DNA from: Ceratorhiza oryzae-sativae
Lineage: Eukaryota > Basidiomycota > Agaricomycetes > Cantharellales > Ceratobasidiaceae
DNA: 64,000 bases
Assembly: GCA_030998015.1 (NCBI GenBank)
Contig: JARWMV010000238.1
Span: forward strand, 1,054,001-1,118,000
Direction: 5' to 3'
Positions 45,769 through 54,687 of the stretch are shown in pieces; positions within the stretch are counted from its first letter, which is position 1, and every line of letters begins with the position of its first letter. A program made the position numbers and the translations under genes. The notes under the pieces were generated by a model. The model made no database searches. It worked only from the letters and a program-made list of their open reading frames with translations, and was not told where the DNA came from.

Positions 45769-47603
45769 ATGTCACAGAGACCACAAACTTGATCTCAAAG
45801 CAGAGTGGCAAATAGTAGGCCACAATCACCCAAACCCATTGCTTCCCCAGAGGCGGAAGGTAACCCAGATGAGACCCTCCAAGGAATGCCAGGGGGGTTG
45901 CCACAAAACCCACGACCAGTGGCTCAACCCAACCCCACTCGGGCCCCCATCTTGGGAGGGGAAATAGGGGGAATACCACTCCGCAGCCCTCAACCGCCAA
46001 CTCACCTGATAAATCCAGACCCAGAAGATATCTCAAATCCAGAGAGGGATGAGGTAGAAGATATGACCCGAACCATATACGAACAAGGCACGGCCTTGGC
46101 GGAAGAGGCAAGGACACAACCCCAGCCAGGTCCCGGAACCATAGCCACTGCCAACCCTATTCACACCATTGCCACAGCCATCAGGGCGGGGCTCAAGGAA
46201 CTTAGAGACAATAATCATAGGGAACTAGAAAGGGCAATCACGGGTATAAGTCAGTGTCAAATATCACTAACCCGACAAGAAGGAAACGTGGACTGGATGG
46301 TAAGGTCTATGGAAACATCCAACAAAAATGTCCTCTATGTGGCAAAGAACCAGGACGACCTAAAAGCAGAAATGGGGAACCTGATAAAAGAATTAAAGGA
46401 CATCTCCATGGAAATAAACCGGGTACTGGGAATGCAAGAGCGAAAGCTCAAAAGCTTAGAGAAGAAAACCAAAAACACAGGGGAGATCCTAATCGCACTA
46501 GAACAACGGGTAACCGATCTAGGAAATGAGCTCCGGAAAACAACTGAAGCAGGAAGGCCAAGGGAAAGGACAGAAGAAACCAGGGGAAGAACTAGGGTGG
46601 TCATAGGAAGCCCCTCATGATCCCCCTCAGCCTCCCCAGTACGAACACCTTTTCTGGGAAGAACCTTCCAGGCTGAGTCCACAATAAGACCCCGAACAGA
46701 ACCTCCATCCCAAGCAAACCAACCTACCCTTGCTGCAAACCACACTCCTAAGGAGGCGAGGCTAGGGAGACCTGGCAAATTTAATGGGAAAAAGGGGAAG
46801 GAAGCAGAGAACTTCATAATCAGCATGGAACTTTTCTTTGCTGACTATGATGAATCAGCCTTTGATGACCGAAAAAAGATATCTGCTGTGCTAATGAACA
46901 TGGAGGATGGGGAAGCAGCAAACTGGGCACAACCTTACCGCCGGAAACTACTAGCAGGCGAACACACAGGTATTCTTGCATCCTGGAAGGATTTCAGGAA
47001 GGGATTCCTGGATGCTTTTAATGACCCAGTCATAAAGGAAAAGACCATCCGGAAACTAAGGAAATTAACACAGACCAAGAGCGCATTGGATTATGCTACC
47101 CAATTCCGGATCCTGATCCAAGAGGTAGACTGGAACCAGGAAGCACTCAAGGACCAATTCAGGGAAGGGTTAAAACCCGAAGTACAACAAGAGATCTTAA
47201 GGATTGAAGTACTGGCAAATGAGGCTGAAGGTCCATCATATACCTTAGATCAATTAATTGACTTTGCCTGCAAAATGGATGACATGCAGTTTGCAAACCA
47301 GAAAATGAATACAAGGACCAGCAACTCATCAAATTCAACCTGGGCACCAGCGAAATACAAACAAGGGGAAACAAGCCTTTAGGGACCAGTGGCAAACAGG
47401 GGAATACCCAAACCAACAACATGGTAAGGATACCAAACAGTGAAAAGGACAGGCGAAGGAAAGAAGGACTCTGTATCAAATGCGGTAAATCAGGGCATGT
47501 CCTGAAGGAGTGCCGAGGCCAGTGGACCTACGACAAAGCTAAGATACAAGGGAAGGCCAGCAGACAAGTTGAGGAAGAAAGCAGCTCTGAGTCGGAAAAC
47601 TAA
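45769..47603 (+). pseudogene. Ty3/gypsy gag of young B
   Basis: ATG at 45769 (MSQRPQT), chosen because the old copy also starts here. An in-frame TGA follows at 45790, then an open stretch to TGA at 46618. The same frame goes on to 47382, and after a -1 frame change the zinc knuckle CIKCGKSGHVLKEC (C-x2-C-x4-H-x4-C, about 47470-47512) ends at TAA 47601. Regions: proline-rich N-terminus, coiled coil (46250-46540), capsid (46825-47300, MELFFADYDESAFDD). Gag builds the particle. The TGA codons probably arose from CGA. Pol starts 18 bp downstream. Confidence 0.85.
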
Positions 47604-47620
47604 TTGGTCCTACCACTTCC

Positions 47621-50600
47621 ATGTTGGAGGACCCCAATATAACCCCTACCGCAGATGTATGTTACCTCAAGAAGTCTAGTAATCAATCAATAATATACAC
47701 TACGGTAGAGGGAATCATGGAACCAGCTAAAACGCTGATTGACTCAGGATCTTCAACCAACTTCATCGATAAGGCCTATTCAAGGGAAAAAGGGATTCCA
47801 ACCACTCCCCTCAAACACAAGAAATCAATTGTGGCCATTGATGGAAATGAAATCAAGGATGCCATAGAAGAAAGGGCAGAACTAAACATCGAAGTGGAAG
47901 GGAAGACACTAAAATGCTCCCTTTATGTAATGACCCTAGGTGACACCGACATAGTCCTAGGGAAAGAATGGCTTGAAGAAGCAGAACCTATCATAGATTG
48001 GAAAGACCTTACCATCTCATACCCAGACGAAATCAAGGCAAGGGCAGCAAGTGAAAGCCTACAAATCCCAGAAGAATTTAGGGATTTTGAAGACCTATTT
48101 GGGGAAGAAGGTTTCCGAGAACTTCCACCCCACCGAGGTAACCTAGACTTCAAAATGGACCTGATCGAGGGAGCGGAGCTGCCAAAGCCTGCAAAGAGGT
48201 ACAGTATGTCACCAGCAGAAACAAAGGCGCTCAGGGAGTACCTAGAGGAGGAACTAAGAAACGGGAAAATAAGGCCCAGCCAGTCAGTTGTAGCTGCACC
48301 CTGTTTCTATGTGAACAAAGCAGATGGAGGGCTTAGGTTGGTAGTCGACTACCGTAAGATGAATGACATCACCAAGCCAGACAGGTTTCCACTTCCAATC
48401 CAAATAGAATTGATTGAGAGACTGAAGGATGCAACCATCTATTCAAAAATGGATGTTCGATGGGGGTTCAACAACATCAGGGTAAAAGAGGGAGACGAAT
48501 GGAAAACAGCTTTCAGGACAGGAGAAGGCCAGTTTGAATGCTTGGTCATGCCATTCGGAGTAAAAGAAGGACCAAGAACCTTTACCAGGTTCATGATGGA
48601 AAAGTTCCGTGACATAATAGACGATTATGTGGTAATCTACTACATGGACTGTACTAGTGTTTTCCAGAAACAGGGAAGAACACGTACAACATGTCAGGGA
48701 AGTGTTAAGAAGAATGAGGGAAAACCACCTCTTCCTCAAACCACACAAGTGTCAGTTCTTCGTGAAGGAGGTAAGCTTCATTGGAATTGTCATATCCCCA
48801 GAAGGGATATCGATGGAAAAGGAAAAGGTAAAGGCAGTTCTAGAATGGCCAGAACCTAACACAGTAAAAGAAGTCCAAGCCTTCCTAGGCTTTGTGGGGT
48901 TCTATAGAAGGTGGATAGAGAAGTTTAGCACCTTAGCCAAACCCCTCACAGATCTCACCCAAAAAGATGTCAAATTCCTGTGGGAAAGAAAACAACAGGA
49001 AGCATTTGAAGCTATCAAAGAAGCAGTAGCAAGAGAACCGGTCCTGATCCACCCAAACCCAAACAGGCCATACATACTGGAAACAGACGCCTCAGGAGTG
49101 GCCATGGGGGCGGTACTAAGCCAAAAGGGTGATGACAACCGATTGCATCCAATTGCCTTCCTATCAAAGAGCTTCACCCCACCAGAGAAAAATTATGACA
49201 CCTACGACAAGGAGTTGCTTGCAATTGTTAGGTCCTTAGAGCACTGGAGGTTATACTTAGAAGGGACAGAGGAACCCATTGTGATATACACTGACCATAG
49301 GAACCTCCAGTACTGGCAAAATGCCCAGATGTGGAATAGAAGGCATGCCAGATGGTATCTCACTCTGGCACCCTTCAATTTTCAGATTGTGTACAGGCCA
49401 GGGAAACTCTCACAGAAGCCAGATGCCCTTTCCAGAAGGAGCGACCATGGGGATACCCCTATGGAACCACAGATCATGATTCCAGAAGAAAGGTTCATAG
49501 GTTTCATGGCAGAAGTACAGGGGGATTTCTGGGAAGAGCTTAAAGAAGCTCAGGAAGAAGACGAATCTATCAGATCCTTAAGGCTGAGTGTGGCAAATAA
49601 GGAACAACTACCGCCCTCAGTACAGAAGGAATTTAGACAGTATGAAATGAAGGAGGGCCTATTAAGGTATGACGATAGGCTCTACATCCCAGATGACAAG
49701 GACTTGAGGTTGAGTCTCCTTGAGGAGTGCCATGACACCCCAGTGGCAGGTCATCAGGGACAAGCCCGAACACTAGAATTACTATCAAGGGATTACTATT
49801 GGCCAGGAATGAAGGCCCAAGTAAACCGATACGTGGAATCTTGTGAAACGTGTCAAAGAAGCAAAGGACACAAACAAGGCACTTCCCTGAAGTCTTTACC
49901 AATCCCATGGAAACCATGGGCAGATGTCGCATATGATTTCATCGTCAAATTACCTGTCTCAAAGGGGTACAACAGTATTTTGACAGTTATAGATCGCTTC
50001 TCCCGGCCATTTTACCATGTCTGGAGAGCACCAATGCAGAAGAACTGGCAGAAATATTCATAAGGGAAGTATGGAGACATCACGGGACCCCAGAAACCAC
50101 TGTCTCAGACCGAGGGCCAACCTTTAACAGCCAATTCCTAAAGGCCCTATACAAAGGAATTGGGACAAAGCCCAGATTCTCCACTGCTTTCCATCCAGAA
50201 ACAGATGGTCTGTCGGAAAGGACAAATCAATGGGTAGAAGGGTTCTTAAGAACCTTCTGCAATTATAGACAAGATGATTGGGTAAAATGGTTACCCATTG
50301 CCGAATTCTGCCATAACAACCACGTAAATGCTACAACAGGACAAACCCCATTTGAAACAGTATATGGAAGAAACCCAAGATGGGTTGTCTGAGAGGGAGA
50401 AGAACCATCTGAGGCACCTGCCGCAGACAACATGCGTAATCAAATGGAAAAGGTATGGGATGAGGCAAGAGCCTCAATGGAATTACACCAACAAATGGAG
50501 AAGAAAGGGAGGGAATTCAAGGTAGGAGACAAGGTTTGGCTGCTCCTAACAAACCTCTCGTCCAAGAGACCCTCCAAGAAACTGGACAACCAAAAAGGGG

Positions 50601-51028
50601 GGCCCTTTGAAATCACAGAAAAGATCTCATCCCATGCATATCGCCTGGACCTACCTAAAACTATACAAGTACACAATGTATTCCATGTAAATCTCCTCTC
50701 GCCATTCACAGAAGATAAAGACTTCCGAAGAAGGCAGGTCAAGCCACCACCAATCATAACGGAAAAAGGAGAGGAGGAATACGAGGTGGACCACATTGCA
50801 AATTATGAATGGCGGAATGGTGAGCTGTTTTACCAAATCAGGTGGAAGGGCTACGACCCAATAGAAGACACAATGGAACATGCCAGCAAGTTTGCTGACA
50901 TGAAAGAGGTTCTAAATGACTTGCAAAGGCGCTTACCAGACGCACCAATGCCAGTCAAGACAAGTCAGCACTCAGGTGACTCGAAGGGCAGGCCAAAGAG
51001 AACCAAACGAGGATCTAGAAAGCTTTAA
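47621..51028 (+). pseudogene. Ty3/gypsy pol of young B with chromodomain
   Basis: Starts at ATG 47621. Protease LIDSGSS (catalytic D41). RT with LVVDYRKMNDITKP and KMDVRWGFNNI; the frame breaks at the active site (YYMDCTSVF, about 48645), where YMDD should stand, and moves +1. RNase H (ETDASGVAMGAVLSQ, about 49080), integrase zinc finger (GHQGQARTLELLSRDYYW ... CETCQRS), core VAYDFIVKLP, then a second frame change near 50000-50040 returns to the first frame with VSDRGPTFN and TDGLSERTN. A TGA at 50390 may be a lost CGA. Chromodomain about 50775-50925 (YQIRWKGYDPIEDTMEHAS) would direct integration to heterochromatin. The pieces are all present, but no full enzyme can be made. Confidence 0.88.
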
Positions 51029-51115
51029 AAGGAGCCATCCAGGATACCCAAGAAAGGCCAGAGCCCGCTCTACTACCTCACTTGCACCACAACACACCTG
51101 CAAAACCCCAAAAGC

Positions 51116-51934
51116 ATGCCTTTCGTCACTCACCCAATCGCACATCCCAACCGTTACACCCCACTTACCGAAAATCAGGTGGCCCCACTTCGGCAGCCAC
51201 CCACCATCAGGCGGCCAGCACCCTACCCTGGCAGGGAAAATCGTCCTAAACCAGGGATGTACTGCTCCAGTGTGGAAGACGCCCAGAGGTACGCCGAACG
51301 ACTGTTGCCAGGGGCTAACCTAGTGTACATCCCAAAGAAGTTAAGGGATGAAAGGAACTGGATCGACAATGACAAGTACCTGGATCCCAGGTTAGGGGTC
51401 CTGACATGGCATGGAAGCCGGAAGCCAACGACAAGAAACGCCTTGTTAAGAACACCAATGTATGTTGTCGACAATATCGTGGGACCAACAGTCGACGTGG
51501 TGACCAAGGCAGCAAGGCAACAGAGGAGGGCCACAGGCCAAATGGCAGACGGAGGGGACTGGGAGGTGGAGCGCCGGGCAAAGGCACTGTTGGAGCAGTG
51601 GAAGCTGGCACCGGCGGCACCGTATGTGGGACTGCTTGAGGCCACTACCGCTGATGAAATGTTTACTGCCATCAGGTTGAAGGAAGCAAACTTGGCTGAC
51701 TTCCGTAACTGGGTGAAGGTACGCCCGAACCTGCATGGTTACGACACAGATATGTTGAGCCTCACGGCAAGCCTGGAGTCCCTGGTGGTGAAGGAGGAGG
51801 AGCCGAGAGTAACGATAAAGGAACCAACCCCGGACCCGGCCCAAGAGGGAGTCCAAACGGATTGGGCCAAATGGGAGGATGAGCTGGCGGGCGCCCTGGA
51901 GGAAGTGCCCCTGCTGGCCCCGGAGCCCCTGTAA
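51116..51934 (+). CDS. ORF3 of young B, 272-residue protein of unknown function
   Basis: Open from ATG 51116 (MPFVTHPIAHPNRYTPL) to TAA, in the same frame as the pol C-terminus but after its stop at 51026. The N-terminal 40 residues are proline/arginine-rich; the middle has VYIPKKLRDERNWID and LTWHGSRKPTTRNALL; the end is acidic (EEEPRVTIKEPTPDP). No membrane segment or known motif is visible. A remnant of its C-terminus lies at 34406-34515 in old B, so it belongs to the family. By position it could be a capsid-like or accessory protein partner of Rep, but that is a guess. It ends 82 bp before the convergent antisense gene. Confidence 0.65.
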   Translation: MPFVTHPIAHPNRYTPLTENQVAPLRQPPTIRRPAPYPGRENRPKPGMYCSSVEDAQRYAERLLPGANLVYIPKKLRDERNWIDNDKYLDPRLGVLTWHGSRKPTTRNALLRTPMYVVDNIVGPTVDVVTKAARQQRRATGQMADGGDWEVERRAKALLEQWKLAPAAPYVGLLEATTADEMFTAIRLKEANLADFRNWVKVRPNLHGYDTDMLSLTASLESLVVKEEEPRVTIKEPTPDPAQEGVQTDWAKWEDELAGALEEVPLLAPEPL

Positions 51935-52016
51935 TTATCGGGCCTATCACACGTTTTTTTGGAATGTCCTAAGAATAATTTTTCATAATCATATAATAAT
52001 ACATTTCAAAATGTTT

Positions 52017-52558
52017 CTATTTCTTCTTGCCCTTGAGGGGCCGGGTATAGGGTTTTTTTGCCTTCTTATCCTTCCTAGTAGTATGGGCTGCAGAACCACT
52101 GGCCCGGTTCTCAGGCAACAGCCAGGGGGCCTCCCCCCCTGGAAAGTTGGCCATGTAGTTCTGGAAACACCTGGAACCAGACGCTGCAAAGGGCGAAGCC
52201 TCATCAAACAGGGGAGCAGAGCCCTCCTCGAAGAATTCGGCAAGAGCGGCCTGGTGGGACCGCTCCTCAAAGGACTTGTAGTCCTGATCAACGAGCGCCC
52301 AGACACGCTCAAGGGTGGCCTCATGGGCCCGACCATCAAGGAGGATGCGCTCTTCTACAGAACGAGTTAGCTACGTGAGAATGACGAAGAACAAACACAC
52401 ATACCTGGCACCCCACAGAAGAACCAGTCCCCAACACCTTGATAGAAGTCTTCAAGGGAGGCGTCGCACACGGCATCACAGTAGGCGCAGTACTCCCCCT
52501 CAGGGAGAGACCAGCAGGTGCAGTCAAGGGGATTGTAGTTAAGGGAAATAACGCGCAT
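52017..52558 (-). CDS. Antisense spliced accessory gene of young B (163 residues)
   Basis: Runs against the retrotransposon. Exon 1 is 52405-52558 (ATG at 52558, MRVISLNYNPLDCTCW), intron 52355-52404, exon 2 is 52017-52354; splicing is phase 1 and gives 51 + 112 residues. Exon 1 is cysteine-rich (C13, C15, C24, C27, C31, C48), like a small zinc-binding module; exon 2 has helical HQAALAEFFEEG and ends in a basic tail (KDKKAKKPYTRPLKGKKK) that could bind nucleic acid or act as a nuclear signal. The old copy keeps the same exon structure and motifs (FPGG, FFEEG, CTCW). No family is recognised. It is divergent with Rep over a shared 500-bp spacer, suggesting joint regulation. Confidence 0.75.
52355..52404 (-). 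other. Intron of the antisense gene (50 bp)
   Basis: Read on the minus strand it begins GTATGT, has a GCTAACT branch motif (CTAAC) 15 bases before the end, and ends CTGTAG. Length and signals are typical of fungal introns, and a 51-bp intron lies at the same place in the old copy. Confidence 0.85.
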
Positions 52559-52675
52559 AGTAAAGAACGGGATGAGGAAGGAAAACAACAAAACCACAAA
52601 CATTAAAAAATCACGGTGCAACACAATAACTTGCACAAACATCAAAACAAGGTCTGGTCAGGTGACACCAACAGA

Positions 52676-52805
52676 CACGTGACCATCTGCCAGAAAACAA
52701 ACAACAAAGCACAGGAATCACATGACCTAGCCTAGTCACGTGACCACCTGCCAGAAAACAAAAACAACGAAGCACAGGAATCACATGACCTAGCCTAGTC
52801 ATGTG
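52676..52805. repeat. Tandem 61-bp repeats with CACGTG
   Basis: Two units (52676-52736, 52737-52799) share CTGCCAGAAAACAAA and CACAGGAATCACATGACC. The second ends in CATGTG at 52800. Same motif as in the LTR U3. Confidence 0.8.
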
Positions 52806-52834
52806 AATATACGCTATCCCCTAACTACCGGAGG

Positions 52835-52856
52835 GGTCGGAGAGGGGGCACCGACC
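52835..52856 (+). promoter_or_regulatory. Hairpin, candidate Rep recognition site
   Basis: Perfect 6-bp stem GGTCGG/CCGACC. In old B the stem is GGTCAG/CTGACC, still paired. No CRESS-type nonanucleotide was found in the loop, so an origin role is only a possibility. Confidence 0.35.
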
Positions 52857-53059
52857 GAAGTGGGGGAGCGGAGGCCCCGAGCGTAGCAAGGATCAAGGCC
52901 GACGCGGAGGAACGGATGGGAGGGCACCCCTCGGAGATGCGTCATCATCAAAACAAGGTCATGTGATCACAACAAATGCAAGACGGAGTCATGTGACAAC
53001 CAAAACGGACCTTGCAGCTTATATAGACAAGCACAGGGCCCAAGATAATCTGCACTCTC

Positions 53060-54389
53060 ATGCTCTCTTCCCAGTCCCCAAATACCTCTAAAACTGTAAA
53101 CGATGCTAAGTGGAAATGGATCAAACGCGGCAACACCCCAGCCAAGCAGATCAAGCGAAGGGCGGAGGTCGGCGTCGCCATTGCCAGCGCCCTTGGTATC
53201 AAGCCGAGCCCACTCACCCGCTTCTATGCGGCCTACGCCGACGGATCGAGGGTCCGAAGAGCTGACCGAAACCGCGCCGGCCCCTCGGTTCCGCATCCAG
53301 ACCAGGGCGGTGCTGCTGACCTGGTCGAAGCTACACGATCAGCCCTCAAGTGGGCTCGTCGCCCGATACAAGGCGTTCTGCCGCCAACGGCCAAATCATT
53401 GGGCGACTTTGGCAGTGGTGGAACACCACAACCCTGAGGAACCGAACTACGACCCAGCCCGGCCCCTCCATATCCACGCCCTCTCCATCAGTCAGGAGCG
53501 GAAGGGCAGCTGGAACACCCAGAACACCTGGTTCTGGGACTTCGAGGGGCAACACCCCAACATCCTGCCGAAGGACCTCAAGGACGGACCAGGAGGCAAC
53601 CCGGCAAGGGAGGCTTTCAACTACCTCTGGAAGGATGTTGGAGCTAACGGCGAGGAGGTAGAGGAGCTGATGGCGGGGGACCTGACCTTGGAAAGGTTAG
53701 AGGAAATCCTGGTGAAGGGAAAGGGCAGGAAAAGGTCAAGGGCGGAGGCAGACCTGGAGGACGGGGCAGAGATTGTTGCCTCAGCGACAAAAAAAGAATA
53801 CTACCAGGCATTCAAGCGCCTGCGCCCCCTCCAGATGGTGACGATGTGGAACTTGGTACAAGCATATGCTGAGTACACATATAAGGAGGACCGGGGATGC
53901 ATGCCTGCAATCCCGGTGGAGTTGGAAGTCCCAGAAGACCGGGTGCACATCGACAGGGCAGACCGATGGTTTGCGGAAGAGGCTGAGAAGAGAGGGAGGG
54001 GCGTGCGCCATCGCATCCTGGTGATCGAAGGCGAAACAGGAACTGGGAAGACGGCGTATGCACGATCCAAGGGCTCCCATAGCCGGATGTGCAATGTCTG
54101 GAACGTGGGGAATCTGTCGGAGGACGCCGACATCTGGATCCTGGATGACATGGTCCAGTCAAACAGGAAGTACTCGCTCAAAGCCCTGAGCCAGTACGAA
54201 GCAGACTTCACAGGCAGATATGCTCATGTGAAGTCAATGAAGGTACGGCCAACAGTGATCCTGGGGAATAGCCGGTCAGCCATAATGAAGTGTTGGACGG
54301 ACATAGAGGGGGAAGAAGGGGACTTATGGGTATCCAAAAACGTAGACTGGGTATACTCAGGAGGGAAGCCATTTTTTATTTTTCCTTAA
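53060..54389 (+). CDS. CRESS-DNA virus-type Rep: HUH endonuclease plus SF3 helicase
   Basis: Replication initiator of the geminivirus/genomovirus kind. Proposed join(53060..53251,53301..54389), 426 residues: the N-terminal frame from ATG 53060 (AKWKWIKRGNTPAK ... FYAAYAD) is kept at protein level in old B, and a 49-bp intron would join it in phase 0 to the main frame. Residues: motif I VLLTWSK (68-74), HUH motif HIH (121-123), HPN block of the geminivirus-type GRS (149-151), catalytic YLWK (Y172, K175), Walker A GETGTGKT (308-315), Walker B ILDD (344-347), sensor N in ILGN (N387). All key residues are present. The uninterrupted frame 53103-54389 (428 residues) is the alternative. The family nicks and rejoins ssDNA at an origin and unwinds it. 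Placed 0.3 kb before the 3' LTR, in sense. Confidence 0.88.
53252..53300 (+). other. Possible 49-bp intron in Rep
   Basis: GTCCGA at the start, CTGAC branch motif at 53262-53266, CAG at the end. Removing it links the conserved N-terminal frame to the HUH frame. The donor is weak, and the old copy has lost both splice dinucleotides. A +1 frameshift or two overlapping ORFs are alternatives. Confidence 0.5.
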
Positions 54390-54485
54390 AAAATAAAAAT
54401 AAATTATCTTTGTATAAGCTTGTTATATTCACAGACCATGTGTCGAGAAGTAAGCTTAAACAAGGAAATAAGCAAGGAGAAAGTA

Positions 54486-54610
54486 ATCTCATGTAGCGTA
54501 GAGGTTAAGGGGTCTAGCCTGACTCATCATCTCCTAGCTAATCAATTACACATTGAACGGAAGGTTGTTGGTTCGAGTCCAGTGCCCTTAACCTCCTCGA
54601 TATATGAGAT
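54486..54610 (+). ncRNA. tRNA-like segment with Pol III-type A and B boxes
   Basis: TAGCGTAGAGGTTAAGG (54494-54510) fits an A box and GGTTCGAGTCC (54570-54580) is a perfect B box. ATCTCAT (54486) pairs with ATGAGAT (54604), and GGTTAAGGG pairs with CCCTTAACC (to about 54592). I cannot fold it as a standard tRNA: the T arm is not next to an acceptor stem. It could be a tRNA-derived RNA or relic. It is shared by old B, so it is part of the element. Confidence 0.5.
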
Positions 54611-54673
54611 ACCTTTTAGAAACTTTTAGAACCCAGAAAAGAAACATGCCTCGAGATCCCCCAAGACATGTCC

Positions 54674-54687
54674 AAAGGGGGGGATAA
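54674..54687 (+). promoter_or_regulatory. Polypurine tract of young B
   Basis: AAAGGGGGGGATAA directly before the 3' LTR, same as in old B. Primes plus-strand synthesis in the gypsy cycle. Confidence 0.8.

Larger units (their letters stand above)
52559..53059. promoter_or_regulatory. Bidirectional spacer between antisense gene and Rep
   Basis: 501 bp without a convincing ORF. Two direct repeats with a 61-bp period start at CACGTG 52676 and CACGTG 52737, with a third decayed start (CATGTG, 52800). A hairpin GGTCGG (52835-52840) / CCGACC (52851-52856) has a 10-base loop AGAGGGGGCA. A TATA-like TTATATAG (53019-53026) precedes the Rep start by about 35 bp. Blocks around the hairpin and 52925-52945 are well kept in old B. 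Likely a divergent promoter, and possibly a Rep recognition site. Confidence 0.6.

Noticed and set aside
45767..46117. Minus-strand ORFs across gag and pol of young B (for example 45767-46117 and 48443-48748)
   Set aside because: They are shadows of well-supported plus-strand coding with no motif of their own.
47340..47420. Programmed frameshift between gag parts in young B
   Set aside because: No clear slippery site, and the copy has other lesions, so a simple indel is more likely.
52559..53059. A classic CRESS origin nonanucleotide (TAATATTAC type)
   Set aside because: I did not find one in the spacer; only a GC-rich hairpin with a purine loop is present.
53103..53250. Using ATG 53103 as the only Rep start
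   Set aside because: The region 53103-53250 in that frame is not conserved in old B, whereas the other frame is. Kept as an alternative, not preferred.
54486..54610. A functional tRNA gene
   Set aside because: A and B boxes are present, but no cloverleaf with an acceptor stem next to the T arm could be drawn.
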